Notes: generated by a model from the letters alone, not told the origin. 64,000 nucleotides of DNA from Gammaproteobacteria bacterium (GCA_027365225.1 DAHXNV010000002.1:1-64000), one strand, 5' to 3'; positions 31,613 through 41,132 are shown, counted from the stretch's first letter. Numbers and translations: made by a program.

Positions 31613-32637
31613 GGCGTCGGGCTCCCGGTCGATTGCGGCCCAGCCAACGCCTGGGCGATCTGCGCCGTCAATCCGTGACGCGCGGCCCGCGCGGCGGTCA
31701 GGACGGCCCTGGAGAAAGCCATCCCATCGGCTCCCCCGTGGCTTTTTACCACGATCCCGGTCAAGCCGACCATGCACGCGCCGTTGTAACGCCGGGGATC
31801 GAGACGCGCGGCCACGCGCGAGAGCACCCCGCGGGCCGCCAGACCGGCCAGGCGCGAGCGCCAAGTGGCGTGAAATTCCTCGCGCAGCCGGCTGGCAATC
31901 AGCGCGGCGGCCCCCTCCATGGTCTTCAAGGCCACGTTGCCCGTGAACCCGTCGGTGACGACCACATCCACATCGCCGGAGAAGATGTCGTCGCCCTCGA
32001 CGAAGCCGAGGTAGTTCAGGCCGCTCGCGAGCAGCAGCCCGTGCGCGGCCTGCACGACTTCGTGACCCTTGATGTCCTCCTCCCCGATGTTCAGCAACCC
32101 GATGCGCGGGCCCACCACGCCGTACACGTCCCGCGCGATGATCGCGCCCATGGTGGCGAACTGGCGCAGCTGCTCGGGCGTCGCCTTGATGTTCGCGCCG
32201 AGATCGAGCATGTGTGTATGACCATGCACGGCGGGGATCGCGGAGATGATCGCGGCGCGCTCCACGCCCGGGAGGGTCTTCAACACGAAGTGCGAGATCG
32301 CCGTCAGCGCGCCGGTGTTGCCGGCGCTGACACACGCGGCCGCACGGCCGCTCTTGACCAGCTCGACCGCCACGCGCATCGAGGAATCCTTCTTGTGCCG
32401 CACCGCCTCGCGCGGATGCTCGCTCATGCCGACCACTTCGGCGGCCGGCACGATCGCGATCCGCTCGCGCAGCGGCGCGGGCAGCGCCTCGAGCGCCGCT
32501 TCGATCGGGGCGCTCTGACCCGCCAGCAGCACGTGCAGATCCCTCTGCTCCGCGAGCGCCATCAGGACGCCCGCAATGTACTCACGCGGCTGGCGATCGC
32601 CGCTCATCACATCGATGGCGATCGGCAACACGGGCAC
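31609..32637 (-). CDS. plsX: Phosphate acyltransferase PlsX
   Basis: PlsX makes acyl-phosphate from acyl-ACP for phospholipid synthesis. The 342-residue protein starts with IAIDVMSGDRQP (family: DxMGGD). It contains SAGNTGALTAISHFVL, LDLGANIKATPEQLRQFA, GLLNIGEEDIKGHE and VVTDGFTGNVALKTMEG. The first Gly of the DAMGGD signature reads as Ser here, a mild deviation. The start is GTG 32637, 8 bases after rpmF, in the classic rpmF-plsX-fabH order. Confidence 0.96.
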   Translation of the reverse strand: MPVLPIAIDVMSGDRQPREYIAGVLMALAEQRDLHVLLAGQSAPIEAALEALPAPLRERIAIVPAAEVVGMSEHPREAVRHKKDSSMRVAVELVKSGRAAACVSAGNTGALTAISHFVLKTLPGVERAAIISAIPAVHGHTHMLDLGANIKATPEQLRQFATMGAIIARDVYGVVGPRIGLLNIGEEDIKGHEVVQAAHGLLLASGLNYLGFVEGDDIFSGDVDVVVTDGFTGNVALKTMEGAAALIASRLREEFHATWRSRLAGLAARGVLSRVAARLDPRRYNGACMVGLTGIVVKSHGGADGMAFSRAVLTAARAARHGLTAQIAQALAGPQSTGSPTP

Positions 32638-32645
32638 GTGCCCGC

Positions 32646-32837
32646 TTATTCCTGATCGGACTCGGCAGGCTTCTCGAGCACGCGGCGTCCGCGATAGAAG
32701 CCATCCGGCGTGATGCGATGACGCAGATGAGTCTCGCCCGACTGCGGATCGGTCGAGAGCGCCGGCGCGGTAAGCCCGTCGTGGGAGCGGTGCATGCCGC
32801 GCCTGGAAGGGGTCTTGCGGCTTTTCTGAACGGCCAT
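32646..32837 (-). CDS. rpmF: 50S ribosomal protein L32
   Basis: This 63-residue ribosomal protein starts with [20 protein letters not shown], the universally conserved L32 N-terminus. It lacks the paired CxxC zinc cysteines, so it is the zinc-free form common in gammaproteobacteria. The ATG has AGGA upstream. It lies between yceD and plsX as in E. coli, tying ribosome and lipid synthesis genes into one transcript. Confidence 0.98.
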   Translation of the reverse strand: MAVQKSRKTPSRRGMHRSHDGLTAPALSTDPQSGETHLRHRITPDGFYRGRRVLEKPAESDQE

Positions 32838-32868
32838 AATGTCCTCATGCGCACGGGGGCGCAGAAAC

Positions 32869-33390
32869 TCACTTTTGACTCAACAGCTTGCCCAGCGCGG
32901 CAAACGGCCGCTGCGTGACCGCCTCCGCGCGCGTCTCGTCCTCGGCTGCGCCTGCGTACGCAGCGAGCCCGCACGGGGTCTGCGCGCCGTGCAGCGGCAC
33001 GATCGGCAAGCTCAACAACAGTTCCTCCTCGACCAGCTCGCCGACACTGACGAACCCCCCCGCCGCGAGCACCGGCTCGAGCGGTTCGGGCACGGCGGCC
33101 GTATCACCGGCGTCCTGGAGCAACGCCATGCGCACCGAACTGCTGACCGGCAGCGACACCGGCTGCATGCACCTCTGACAGCGCATGAGCGCCGTTCCGT
33201 GCATCACGACTTCCGCGGTCGCAGTGCCATCGCGACGCCCGAAACGCACAACTCCGGACACGCTGCCACCGAGCTGATCGGCCCGGGCCGCCACACGCGC
33301 CAGATGCGCCAGCGCAATGTCGAACTCGAACGCGGCCTCCCCGCGGGAAACCCGCTCGATCTCGAGCGGCTTGGACCAGGGCGGCGGCAT
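32869..33390 (-). CDS. yceD: DUF177 protein YceD (23S rRNA accumulation protein)
   Basis: This 173-residue protein precedes rpmF, the conserved YceD position. A CxxC pair in [14 protein letters not shown] (residues ~72-85) and the acidic block [21 protein letters not shown] are typical of the family, implicated in 23S rRNA processing or accumulation. The annotated ATG 33390 lies only about 3 bases from the predicted transcription start, so the mRNA may be nearly leaderless. An extended frame exists upstream but crosses the promoter. Confidence 0.9.
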   Translation of the reverse strand: MPPPWSKPLEIERVSRGEAAFEFDIALAHLARVAARADQLGGSVSGVVRFGRRDGTATAEVVMHGTALMRCQRCMQPVSLPVSSSVRMALLQDAGDTAAVPEPLEPVLAAGGFVSVGELVEEELLLSLPIVPLHGAQTPCGLAAYAGAAEDETRAEAVTQRPFAALGKLLSQK

Positions 33391-33399
33391 GGGGCGCGT

Positions 33400-33428
33400 A
33401 TAATAAGTATCCGACTCGGGCAAGTCAA
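33400..33428 (-). promoter_or_regulatory. Promoter of the yceD-rpmF-plsX-fabH operon
   Basis: On the minus strand TTGACT (33428-33423) and TATTAT (33405-33400) are separated by 17 bases, a near-consensus sigma-70 promoter. Transcription should start near 33393, almost on top of the yceD ATG at 33390. Confidence 0.7.
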
Positions 33429-33489
33429 AGCCCCGCGTGCGCATTAAGCCTTTGTTTCCGGGAGCCGATTTGCCTGTTGCCGAGTTCAT

Positions 33490-34068
33490 ATGCCTGAGAT
33501 CATTCTCGCCTCCACGTCCGCTTACCGCCGCACACTGCTCGAGCGGCTGCGCGTGCCCTTCTCCACCGTGGCCCCCGGGGTCCGCGAGGATCCCCGGACC
33601 GGCGAGCTGCCGGCCGATCGCGCCGCGCGGCTCTCGCTCGAGAAGGCCCAGGCGGTCGCCAAGCTCCACCCCGGCGCCGTGGTCATCGGCAGCGACCAGG
33701 TTGCCGCCCACGAGCAGCGCGTGCTGCACAAGCCGCTCGATCCGGCCCGCTGCCGCGAGCAGCTGCGCGCGGTCAGCGGTGCGCGCGTGCGCTTTCACAC
33801 GGGCTGCGCCGTGCTCGCCGGGGACGGCGCGATCCGGCTGATGCATCTGGATACCACCACGGTGGTCTTCCGTCGCCTCGAGATGCAGCAGATCGAGCGC
33901 TACGTCGAGACCGAGCGGGCCCTCGACTGCGCCGGCGGCTTCCGGGCCGAGGGCCTCGGCATCGCGCTGTTCGAGCGCATCGAAAGCATCGACCCGACCG
34001 CCCTGATCGGTCTGCCGCTGATCTGGTTGGCCGAGGCCCTGCGGCGCGCGGGCTGCCGCGTGCCCTAG
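33490..34068 (+). CDS. yceF: Maf/YceF-type nucleotide pyrophosphatase
   Basis: This 192-residue house-cleaning pyrophosphatase hydrolyses modified or non-canonical NTPs; the YceF clade prefers m7GTP. Family motifs are LASTSAYRRTLLERL at the N-terminus, VVIGSDQVAAHEQRVLHKP (catalytic Asp) and the ALDCAGGFRAEGLGIAL segment. It is divergent from the yceD operon, its usual neighbour. Its 3' end overlaps the rluC 3' end by 4 bases. The ATG at 33490 has a weak ribosome site. Confidence 0.93.
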   Translation: MPEIILASTSAYRRTLLERLRVPFSTVAPGVREDPRTGELPADRAARLSLEKAQAVAKLHPGAVVIGSDQVAAHEQRVLHKPLDPARCREQLRAVSGARVRFHTGCAVLAGDGAIRLMHLDTTTVVFRRLEMQQIERYVETERALDCAGGFRAEGLGIALFERIESIDPTALIGLPLIWLAEALRRAGCRVP

Positions 34069-35054
34069 GGCGCGAGCCGCTCCAGGACCGCGGCCAGATC
34101 CGGCGGCAGCGGCGCGCTGGCGCTGAAGGGCAACCCGCCAGGCCACTCGAAGCTGATGCTGTGCGCATGGAGAAACATCCGCTGCAGCCCTCGGGCACGC
34201 AGCGCCGCGTTGCAGAGCGCATCACCGTATTTCTCATCCCCCGCCACGGGATGGCCCGCATAGGCGGCGTGCACGCGGATCTGATGAGTCCGGCCCGTGT
34301 GCAACGTCACCTCCATCAGGCTCACGGCGGGTGCGCCGCGCGCGCGCGTACCGAACAGCTGCAAAGGCCGGAAATCGCTCGCCGACGGCTTGCCGCCGGC
34401 ATCGACCCGCACGGTGCGCTCGCCGCTCACCCGGGTATCGGTCCGCAGCGGCACATCGATGCGTTTCTGGCCCAGCGCCCAGCGACCGGCAAGCAGCGCC
34501 AGATAGCGCTTCTGGCTGCGCCCCTCGCGCAGCACCGCGTGCGCCTCGCGCAGCGCCGCCGGTGTGCGCGCCACCAACAGGCAGCCGCTGGTATCCCGAT
34601 CGAGTCGATGAACCAGCTCGAGCGTTTCCCCGGGACGCAGCGCCCGCAGGGCCTCGATGACCCCGAATTGCACTCCGCTGCCCCCATGGACAGCCAGACC
34701 GGCGGGCTTGTCGAGAACCAGCAGCCGGGCGTCCTCGTGAATGATGGCCTGCCGAACGGCCTCGATCACGCCGCTGGAGGGGCTCGGGGTCCGCGGCTCG
34801 GCCACGATGCGCACCGGCGGGATGCGCACCCGGTCGCCGGCGGCAAGCCGGGTCTGGGGCGTGACCCGGCCGCCGTTGAGCCGCACCTCGCCCTTGCGAA
34901 TGATCCGGAACACCCGGGCCCGTGGTACCCCGGGCAGCTGCTCGCCGAGGAATTTATCGAGCCTGAGCCCGGCCTCGTCCGCCGCCACGGCGACGTAGCG
35001 CACCGCGGTCCGCTCTTCGGTCCCCTTCTGCTCTTCCACGACCGTCTTTTCCAC
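34065..35054 (-). CDS. rluC: 23S rRNA pseudouridine synthase RluC
   Basis: The 329-residue enzyme isomerises specific uridines in 23S rRNA (positions 955/2504/2580 in E. coli). An N-terminal S4 RNA-binding domain (LRLDKFLGEQLPGVPRARVF) is followed by the catalytic RluA fold. The active-site Asp is in ELVHRLDRDTSGCLLVA, and TGRTHQIRVHAAYAGHPVAGD is near the C-terminus. It starts at GTG 35054, the only start after an in-frame stop. It is divergent from rne, an arrangement conserved in gammaproteobacteria. Confidence 0.96.
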   Translation of the reverse strand: MEKTVVEEQKGTEERTAVRYVAVAADEAGLRLDKFLGEQLPGVPRARVFRIIRKGEVRLNGGRVTPQTRLAAGDRVRIPPVRIVAEPRTPSPSSGVIEAVRQAIIHEDARLLVLDKPAGLAVHGGSGVQFGVIEALRALRPGETLELVHRLDRDTSGCLLVARTPAALREAHAVLREGRSQKRYLALLAGRWALGQKRIDVPLRTDTRVSGERTVRVDAGGKPSASDFRPLQLFGTRARGAPAVSLMEVTLHTGRTHQIRVHAAYAGHPVAGDEKYGDALCNAALRARGLQRMFLHAHSISFEWPGGLPFSASAPLPPDLAAVLERLAP

Positions 35055-35413
35055 CCTAAGATACTGTTTCTACAGCAAACGTTGCAGTATACTCTGCGAG
35101 CCGTCCGAGAGTGGACGCGCCAATGGTTCGCGGCGCCAGGCGCCGTATGTTAGTTGGACCTCCCAAGTAGAGGCCATCGTATTGGGCCGACAAGATCGCT
35201 GCCGGCGTCGAACCCCGCAATGGGTTCCCCGGACAGCGCCTCCGGTTGAGACCATCGAAGGATTTCCGGCACCCGGCCATGTCGTGGTGTGCATCGTGAT
35301 CATCGAGGCTCGTGCTCACGCGCCGAGCCCCAGAATTCTTCGCTGCTGCGGTGCGCTTGCGCCGCGGCCTCCCGTGCGCTTGCCGGCCCCTCACCGTACA
35401 ACAGTAGGGGCAC
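35055..35413. other. Long divergent rluC-rne intergenic region / rne leader
   Basis: About 360 bases separate rluC and rne. A TATACT (35088-35093) within the self-complementary AGTATACT could serve as -10 on either strand, but no good -35 accompanies it. A CGGCG/CGCCG hairpin lies at 35131-35145. In E. coli, rne has a long structured leader through which RNase E autoregulates; a similar role is inferred here. No small ORF or known RNA is recognised. Confidence 0.4.
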
Positions 35414-37897
35414 ATGAAAAGAATGCTCGTCAATGCGACTCAGGAAGAGGAGCTGAGGGTCGCTCTGGTCGATGGACAGAAGCTCTTTGACCTGAGTATC
35501 GAGATTCCCTCCCGGGAACAGAAGAAGGCGAACGTTTACAAGGGCCGCATCTCCCGTGTCGAACCCTCGCTGGAGGCCTGCTTCGTCGACTACGGAAGCG
35601 CCCGCCACGGCTTCCTACCCTTGAAGGAGGTCACCCGCGACTATTTCCGCCACAGCCCCCAGGGCGGGCGGATGAATATCCGGGAACTGCTCGCCGAGGG
35701 CCAGGAGCTGATGGTTCAGGTCGAGAAAGAGGAGCGCGGCAACAAGGGGGCCGCGCTCACCACCTTCATCAGTCTGGCCGGCCGCTTCCTCGTGCTGATG
35801 CCGAACAATCCACGCGCCGGCGGGGTCTCGCGCCGCATCGAGGGCGAGGACCGTGACCAGATGCGCGAGGTCATGAACCAGCTGCGCATTCCGGAGGGCA
35901 TGGGCGCGATCGTGCGCACCGCCGGCGTCGGGCGCAGCGTCGAGGAGCTGCAATGGGACCTCGACAACCTCAAGGCGCAGTGGGACCAGATCACCGCCGC
36001 GGCCGAAGGGCGCACCGCGCCGTTCCTGGTCTACCGGGAAAGCGACGCGGTCACGCGCGCTCTGCGCGACTATCTGTCCGATGACATCGGGGAGGTGCTG
36101 GTCGACGATGCGGCCGCATTCGAGAAGGCCCAGGAGTACATGCAGCGGTTCATGCCGGCCGACGTCCAGCGCCGACTGAGGCGCTACACCGACGACATCG
36201 CGCTGTTCACGCGCTTCCAGATCGAGAGCCAGATCGAATCGGCGTATGCCCACAAGGTACAGCTGCCCTCCGGCGGCAGCATCGTCATCGACTATACCGA
36301 GGCGCTGGTCTCGATCGACATCAACTCGGCGCGCGCCACCAAGGGCAGCGACATCGAGGCGACCGCGCTCAACACCAATCTCGAGGCGGCCGAGGAGATC
36401 GCCCGGCAGCTGCGCATCCGCGACATCGGCGGCCTGATCGTCATCGACTTCATCGACATGGAGTTGAGCAAGAACCAGCGCGAGGTCGAGGACCGGCTGC
36501 GCGATGCGATGCGCATGGATCGCGCGCGCATCCAGATCGGCAAGCTCTCGCGCTTCGGGCTGCTGGAGATGTCGCGCCAGCGACTGCGGCCCTCGCTCGG
36601 GGAGTCGAGCCACATCGTCTGCCCGCGCTGCCTCGGCATCGGCAGTATCCGCAGCGTCGAGTCGATGGCGCTGGCGGTGCTGCGCCTGATTGGCGAGGAG
36701 CTGCGCAAGGAGCGCACCACGAAGATCATCGCCCAACTGCCGGTGGACGTGGCGACGTTCCTGTTCAATGAAAAGCGCGAATGGCTGCGCACCCTCGAGA
36801 GCAAGACCGAGGTGGAGCTGCTCATCGTGCCCAATCCGCACATCCAGACACCGGAGTACTCGATCAAGCGCGTGCGGGATGACGAAGCGGAGCTGCCCGA
36901 GAACCGCCAGACGAGCTATCTCATTCCCTCGCCCCCCGAGGTGCTCGAGCCGGGCAGCTCGCGCGAGAAGCGTCCGGCGGCGGAAGTCGCCGCGGTGGCC
37001 CCGATTCTTCCGCCAACACCAGCGCCCATCACCGTCTCGGCCTCGGCCCCGGCGCCGAACACCCCGGCCGCCGCCGCGCCCTCCGGCGCAGGCCTGTGGT
37101 CACGCTTGAAGGGGCTGTTCTCACCGGCCGTCAGAGAGGTCTCTCCCGAAACCGAGCCCGAGCCCGAGCCGCGCCCTGAAGCGGCACCGCGCACTCCACA
37201 TCATCACCTCGAGCGTACACGTGACGGACGGCGCGACCACGGCCACCAGGGTCGCCGAGGTGAAAGAAACCGTCGCCCGCAGGGCGAGCGCCGCAGCGCG
37301 GAGTTTCGCGGCCGAGATGCCTCCGAGCGGCCCCCGCGCAACCGGGAACGCGAGCCCGAGCGCAGACCGCCACAGCCGAGCGCCGAGGGAGCTCCTCCCG
37401 CCGCGCCGCATGCAGAGTCGGCGACTCCTGAAAACGGCGCCCGCCCACAGTCGGAGCGCGGCGAGCGTCGTGGCCGGCGTCGCGGCCGGCGCGGCGGCCG
37501 CCGCGGCAGTGGCGGTTCGCGTGAGCACGCCGCCGGCGAGACGGCAACGGGAAGCAACCTGGACGCGGCGCACACCCCCGCCGCGGAGCCGGCCGAGCGC
37601 GACAGGAACACGGGCCAGCGGGACGCTGCATCGGCCGACCGACCGGCCCGCGCGAACTCGACGCCGCAACAGTCCCTGGCGCTGCGCGAGCCGCCTGCGG
37701 CCAGCCCGTCCCCAGCCCCAGCGCCGGTGCGGCATGAGGCGTCCGAGCCGCGCCACGAGACGCCGCCGACGCCCTTGGCCCATTTCGAGCCTTCAGCGTC
37801 CGCGCCCGCAGCCGGCCCGCAGACCAAACCGTATGTGGTGTGGTCCTCGGCGCCGCCGGAACCGACACCCGGCGGAGTCACCGGCTCGGAAGAGTAA
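35414..37897 (+). CDS. rne: Ribonuclease E
   Basis: RNase E is the 5'-end-sensing endoribonuclease that initiates mRNA decay and organises the degradosome. The 827-residue protein has the catalytic half at 1-500: S1 domain ([20 protein letters not shown]), 5' sensor, and DNase I-like domain with Mg-binding aspartates in [13 protein letters not shown] and [10 protein letters not shown]. The Zn-link is CPRCLGIG near residue 405. Residues ~510-827 are disordered and Arg/Glu/Pro-rich (RNA-binding and scaffold region). A hydrophobic-amphipathic patch [16 protein letters not shown] (~560) may be a membrane-targeting helix. Confidence 0.98.
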   Translation: MKRMLVNATQEEELRVALVDGQKLFDLSIEIPSREQKKANVYKGRISRVEPSLEACFVDYGSARHGFLPLKEVTRDYFRHSPQGGRMNIRELLAEGQELMVQVEKEERGNKGAALTTFISLAGRFLVLMPNNPRAGGVSRRIEGEDRDQMREVMNQLRIPEGMGAIVRTAGVGRSVEELQWDLDNLKAQWDQITAAAEGRTAPFLVYRESDAVTRALRDYLSDDIGEVLVDDAAAFEKAQEYMQRFMPADVQRRLRRYTDDIALFTRFQIESQIESAYAHKVQLPSGGSIVIDYTEALVSIDINSARATKGSDIEATALNTNLEAAEEIARQLRIRDIGGLIVIDFIDMELSKNQREVEDRLRDAMRMDRARIQIGKLSRFGLLEMSRQRLRPSLGESSHIVCPRCLGIGSIRSVESMALAVLRLIGEELRKERTTKIIAQLPVDVATFLFNEKREWLRTLESKTEVELLIVPNPHIQTPEYSIKRVRDDEAELPENRQTSYLIPSPPEVLEPGSSREKRPAAEVAAVAPILPPTPAPITVSASAPAPNTPAAAAPSGAGLWSRLKGLFSPAVREVSPETEPEPEPRPEAAPRTPHHHLERTRDGRRDHGHQGRRGERNRRPQGERRSAEFRGRDASERPPRNREREPERRPPQPSAEGAPPAAPHAESATPENGARPQSERGERRGRRRGRRGGRRGSGGSREHAAGETATGSNLDAAHTPAAEPAERDRNTGQRDAASADRPARANSTPQQSLALREPPAASPSPAPAPVRHEASEPRHETPPTPLAHFEPSASAPAAGPQTKPYVVWSSAPPEPTPGGVTGSEE

Positions 37898-37903
37898 GAC
37901 GGT

Positions 37904-38425
37904 TCAGCCGGCGCGCGGGACGCGCGCCGGCGGCCGAACCGCTCCGGCGCGCAGCGCCTCGCACAGTCCGTGCGAGGCCGCCTCGATCAGGTCGAGCACG
38001 TGCTCGAAGCCATTCCCGCCGCCATAGTAAGGGTCGGGTACCTCGCGGGTTGCGAGCTGCGGCGCGTATTCGAGGAACAGCCCCAGCCGATCCTGTGCCG
38101 CCGCGGGCGCACGCTGCTGCAGGGTGTGCAGATTCTGGCGATCCATCGCGAGGAGGAGATCGAACGTCTCGAAGTCGCGCGGCTCGAGCCCTCGCGCCCG
38201 CAGACTCGAGAGGTCGTAACCGCGGCGCGCGGCCGCCTCGCGTGTGCGCGGGTCGGGCGGCTCCCCGACGTGATAGCCGGCCGTGCCGGCCGAATCGACC
38301 GTCAGGGTCAGCTCCGGCAACTCCCGCGCCGAAATGACGCGAAAGACGCCCTCGGCCGTCGGCGAGCGGCAGATGTTTCCTAGACAGACGAAAAGAATTC
38401 GCACGTGGCTGTGGCGATCGGACAC
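37904..38425 (-). CDS. Low-molecular-weight protein tyrosine phosphatase
   Basis: This 173-residue cytosolic phosphatase has its P-loop in VCLGNICRSPTAEG, with nucleophile Cys14 and Arg20. The general acid Asp is in the VPDPYYGG loop (~residue 128). Family members often control polysaccharide export kinases, but no such kinase is encoded here. It is convergent with rne (6-base gap) and lies near kdsB, a grouping also seen in Pseudomonas. The C-terminal ~12 residues are Pro/Arg-rich and encoded by a perfect inverted repeat. Confidence 0.95.
   Translation of the reverse strand: MSDRHSHVRILFVCLGNICRSPTAEGVFRVISARELPELTLTVDSAGTAGYHVGEPPDPRTREAAARRGYDLSSLRARGLEPRDFETFDLLLAMDRQNLHTLQQRAPAAAQDRLGLFLEYAPQLATREVPDPYYGGGNGFEHVLDLIEAASHGLCEALRAGAVRPPARVPRAG
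37907..37931. terminator. Inverted repeat at the rne / phosphatase convergent junction
   Basis: GCCGGCGCGCG and CGCGCGCCGGC form a perfect 11-bp stem with a GGA loop, 10 bases after the rne stop and inside the last codons of the convergent phosphatase gene. No T-tract follows on either strand, so intrinsic termination is uncertain. It may instead block 3' exonucleases. Confidence 0.4.
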
Positions 38426-39001
38426 TCAGCGCACGCTGTAGCCGCGAGCCCGGAGGCAGGCGCTGACCGCCTGGCGAAAATTCCGGGCCTTGTGATCGAG
38501 TGCACGCTGCTGCGCCTGCGCCGCAGCCTGTACGGCGCCCGCATTTTCAGCAGCCGTCTGGGCATTGGCCTGATCGGCGGCATTGCCGATCATCGCCCCC
38601 GTCACGGCGCCGAACATGAGCCCCGCACCCCGATCCCACGGATTGGAAATGGCCGCGCCGAACAATGCCCCCGCCACCGCGCCGAGGGCGGTATCGGTGC
38701 CCGGCGGCGGACCCTGCACCGCGACACGATCATAGATCGGCACACCCGGCGCGCTCGGATCGAAGCCCGTCTGGTGCACGGCCCAGACGGTGCATTGGTA
38801 GCGGTCGCGCCGCTGCTGCGCGGGAGACTGGTTATACCGGGGATACGCATAGACCGCCGTGCTCGGAGGACGCACGTACGCCACCGGCACCGGCTGGGGC
38901 TGCGGCTGAACCGTCGCACAGCCTGCCAGCGCTGCCAGGCTGAAGCACACGGCCCCCAGAACGGCGGCCCGCCACAACCGTGGTGATCTCGGCACTTGCA
39001 T
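38426..39001 (-). CDS. Glycine-zipper lipoprotein, YMGG-like
   Basis: This 191-residue protein begins with a signal peptide ending in lipobox LAGC (Cys near residue 28), so it is predicted to be an outer-membrane lipoprotein. After a Pro/Gln linker and a charged region, residues ~95-140 form a glycine-zipper membrane hairpin (LGAVAGALFGAAIS ... LMFGAVTGAMIGNAAD). This is the layout of YMGG-like proteins of unknown function. The C-terminus is helical and ends CLRARGYSVR. AGGTGG lies upstream of ATG 39001. Its stop is directly adjacent to the phosphatase start, so the two may be co-transcribed. Confidence 0.85.
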   Translation of the reverse strand: MQVPRSPRLWRAAVLGAVCFSLAALAGCATVQPQPQPVPVAYVRPPSTAVYAYPRYNQSPAQQRRDRYQCTVWAVHQTGFDPSAPGVPIYDRVAVQGPPPGTDTALGAVAGALFGAAISNPWDRGAGLMFGAVTGAMIGNAADQANAQTAAENAGAVQAAAQAQQRALDHKARNFRQAVSACLRARGYSVR

Positions 39002-39159
39002 GATCCCACCTGACCTATGTCGTAGGCTCGAGTCGGGTCGGTTCGCGCCGACCGGAACGTCCTTCCTCATTGGGGATTGACGCCTGCGGCCCAGATGAAG
39101 TTCCGCGCCCGCGCTTCCGCTCGAGCGCCCACGATAGCACAAGCCGCAACTCGGGCCGC

Positions 39160-39906
39160 TCAGCCGATCAGCGCGGCGACCCGGCGCAGATCCTCCGGGG
39201 TATTGACGTCCGGCCCCGGCGGCTCACACGCCGCGGCCACCTGAATGACCATGCCGTGCTCGAGCGCGCGCAACTGTTCGAGCTTCTCCGCACGCTCGAG
39301 CGGGGTCGGCGCGAGGCCCGTCAGCCTGCGCAACGCCGCGACCCGATAGGCATAGATGCCCACGTGCCGCCGCGCCCCCTCGAAGCTGCGCCCATCCGGG
39401 GCGCCATCGCGGTGCACCGGAATCGGCGCACGCGAGAAATAGAGCGCCCGCCCCCGCCGGTCGGTGACGACCTTGACGGCATTCGGATCGAGAAACTCCT
39501 GCGGGGAGAGGATGGCGGTCGAGAGTGTGCCGAGGGCCGCTTCCGTGTAGGCCGTGAGCAGCGCCGCGACCTGGGCGATGTTCGCCGGCGGGATCAGCGG
39601 CTCATCGCCCTGGACGTTCACGACGATATCGGTATCCGCCCAACCCTCGATCGCGGCCAACTCCGCGATCCGGTCGGTCCCGGAGGCATGCAGGGCGGAG
39701 GTCAGGCGCGCTACGGCGCCGAATGCGCGCGCCGCGGCCGCGATGCGCTCGTCGTCGGTCGCGATCGACACATCGGCGGCGCCCGCCGCGCAGGCCTTCT
39801 CGTACACCCACTGCAGCATCGGCTTGCCGCCGAGATCGGCGAGCGCCTTGCCCGGCAGGCGGCTCGAACCGGCCCGGGCCGGGATGGCGACGTGAAACGC
39901 GCCCAA
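39160..39906 (-). CDS. kdsB: 3-deoxy-manno-octulosonate cytidylyltransferase
   Basis: KdsB activates Kdo as CMP-Kdo for LPS inner-core synthesis. The 248-residue sequence starts with FHVAIPARAGSSRLPGKALADLGGKP, described here by its motif ARAGSSRLPGK. It continues with IATDDERIA, ALHASGTDRIAELAA, VVNVQGDEPLIP and ALYFSRAPIP. An in-frame TGA (the stop of the upstream gene) leaves TTG 39906 as the only workable start. It follows the Trm112-like gene and lpxK in the standard msbA-lpxK-ycaR-kdsB order. Confidence 0.97.
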   Translation of the reverse strand: MGAFHVAIPARAGSSRLPGKALADLGGKPMLQWVYEKACAAGAADVSIATDDERIAAAARAFGAVARLTSALHASGTDRIAELAAIEGWADTDIVVNVQGDEPLIPPANIAQVAALLTAYTEAALGTLSTAILSPQEFLDPNAVKVVTDRRGRALYFSRAPIPVHRDGAPDGRSFEGARRHVGIYAYRVAALRRLTGLAPTPLERAEKLEQLRALEHGMVIQVAAACEPPGPDVNTPEDLRRVAALIG

Positions 39907-39912
39907 TGCCGC

Positions 39913-40101
39913 TCAGTGCTCGAGCAGAGGGTCGTCGCTGGCGAGCTGGCGCGCCTCCTCCTCGAGCATGACCGGTACGTCATCGCGCACCGGATAGGCC
40001 AACCGGTCCAGGCGGCAGACCAACACACCGGCCTCGCGCCGGTAGATCAGCGTGCCCTTGCAGATGGGACAGGCGAGTATCTCGAGCAGACGGGCGTCCA
40101 C
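39913..40101 (-). CDS. ycaR: Trm112-like zinc-ribbon protein (YcaR family)
   Basis: This 62-residue protein begins LLEILACPICKGTL, with the first zinc-knuckle CPxC, while the second pair expected further on is reduced to a single Cys (VLVCRLDRLAYPVRDDVPVML). It belongs to the Trm112/UPF0434 family. Family members activate methyltransferases in eukaryotes; the bacterial role is unclear. It is fixed between lpxK and kdsB across gammaproteobacteria. Confidence 0.93.
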   Translation of the reverse strand: MDARLLEILACPICKGTLIYRREAGVLVCRLDRLAYPVRDDVPVMLEEEARQLASDDPLLEH

Positions 40102-40104
40102 CAG

Positions 40105-41127
40105 CTAACCTCCGCGGCAACCTTCCAACGAATCGATCGTGCGCATCAGCCGCTCGATCAGCCGAGCGGCCTCGCTTTCGCCGAAGGATGCCTCGACGGG
40201 CACGAACCACAGCCGGCTGTCGGCCAGATGCGCACATTTTACGGCATCCTTCTCCGTCATGAGCACTGCTCGAGCGTCGCGGAAATCAAGGTCGGCGGCC
40301 CCGAGCGCCCGGTGGTCGGGAAAGGGATGCTCGATGAGCGAGAGGCCCCGGGCGCGCAGGTCCCGAAAGAAGCGCTGGGGATTGCCGATACCGGCGACCG
40401 CATGCACGGGCGCGCCCCGGAAGGCCTCGAGGTCGCGCCGTTCTCGGCCGCACACCGCCTGCGCCGCCCCCGGCTGCAAGTCCATCCGCAACACCAGCGC
40501 CGGGTAGTGCGGCTCGGCACTGCGCAGCGAGGGGTGCTCCGCAGCGCCGTTGATCACCAGCACGTCGGCGGCCGCGAGCCGCTCGAGCGGCTCGCGCAGC
40601 GGTCCGGCCGGCAACAGCCTGCCGTTGCCGAACCCGCGCGCGCCGTCGGCCACGACGATGGCGCAATCGCGCGCCAGCGCCAGATGCTGCAAGCCGTCGT
40701 CCGCGACGACGACTTGCGCCCCGCGCGCCAGCACGGCGCGCGCGGCCGCCACCCGATCCCGGCCGACCGCCGTGACACAGCCGCTGCGCCGATAGAGAAT
40801 CAGCGGCTCATCGCCGACCTCGCGCCAATCGGATTGCGCCGAGAGCACACGCACCGCGCCGGTCGCTGCGCCGTAGCCGCGCGAGATCAATCCCACCGTC
40901 CGCTCGCCCCGCCTCAGCGCCTTGGCGATCCACACCGCAAGGGGGGTCTTGCCGGTGCCACCGACCGTGAGGTTGCCGACCACGATGACCGGCGCGGCCA
41001 GCCGCTCCGGTGGCCGCGCACGCGCCCGCCGGCGAGCCTCGGCGATGCCGTACAGCCATGCCAGCGGCAACAGCCCCGGGGACGGGCGCCCGGATTGGTA
41101 CCAGCGGCGGTTGAGCCATTGCTCCAT
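40105..41127 (-). CDS. lpxK: Tetraacyldisaccharide 4'-kinase LpxK
   Basis: LpxK phosphorylates the lipid A precursor at the 4' position on the inner membrane. The 340-residue protein has an N-terminal membrane-associated helix, then Walker A in VVGNLTVGGTGKTPLAVWI (~47-65), SRGYGA, VGDEPLILYRRSG, the DDGLQHLALARD catalytic block, and the C-terminal MTEKDAVKC. ATG 41127 is 5 bases from the msbA stop. Confidence 0.97.
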   Translation of the reverse strand: MEQWLNRRWYQSGRPSPGLLPLAWLYGIAEARRRARARPPERLAAPVIVVGNLTVGGTGKTPLAVWIAKALRRGERTVGLISRGYGAATGAVRVLSAQSDWREVGDEPLILYRRSGCVTAVGRDRVAAARAVLARGAQVVVADDGLQHLALARDCAIVVADGARGFGNGRLLPAGPLREPLERLAAADVLVINGAAEHPSLRSAEPHYPALVLRMDLQPGAAQAVCGRERRDLEAFRGAPVHAVAGIGNPQRFFRDLRARGLSLIEHPFPDHRALGAADLDFRDARAVLMTEKDAVKCAHLADSRLWFVPVEASFGESEAARLIERLMRTIDSLEGCRGG

Positions 41128-41132
41128 CGCGC

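Noticed and set aside
31613-32335. fabH extended upstream to a 558-residue protein
   Set aside because: The extension lies inside plsX in another frame; family N-termini match the TTG at 31612.
37140-37860. Possible tandem repeat or separate gene in the 3' part of rne
   Set aside because: It is the low-complexity Arg/Glu/Pro-rich disordered tail normal for RNase E, and the frame is continuous.
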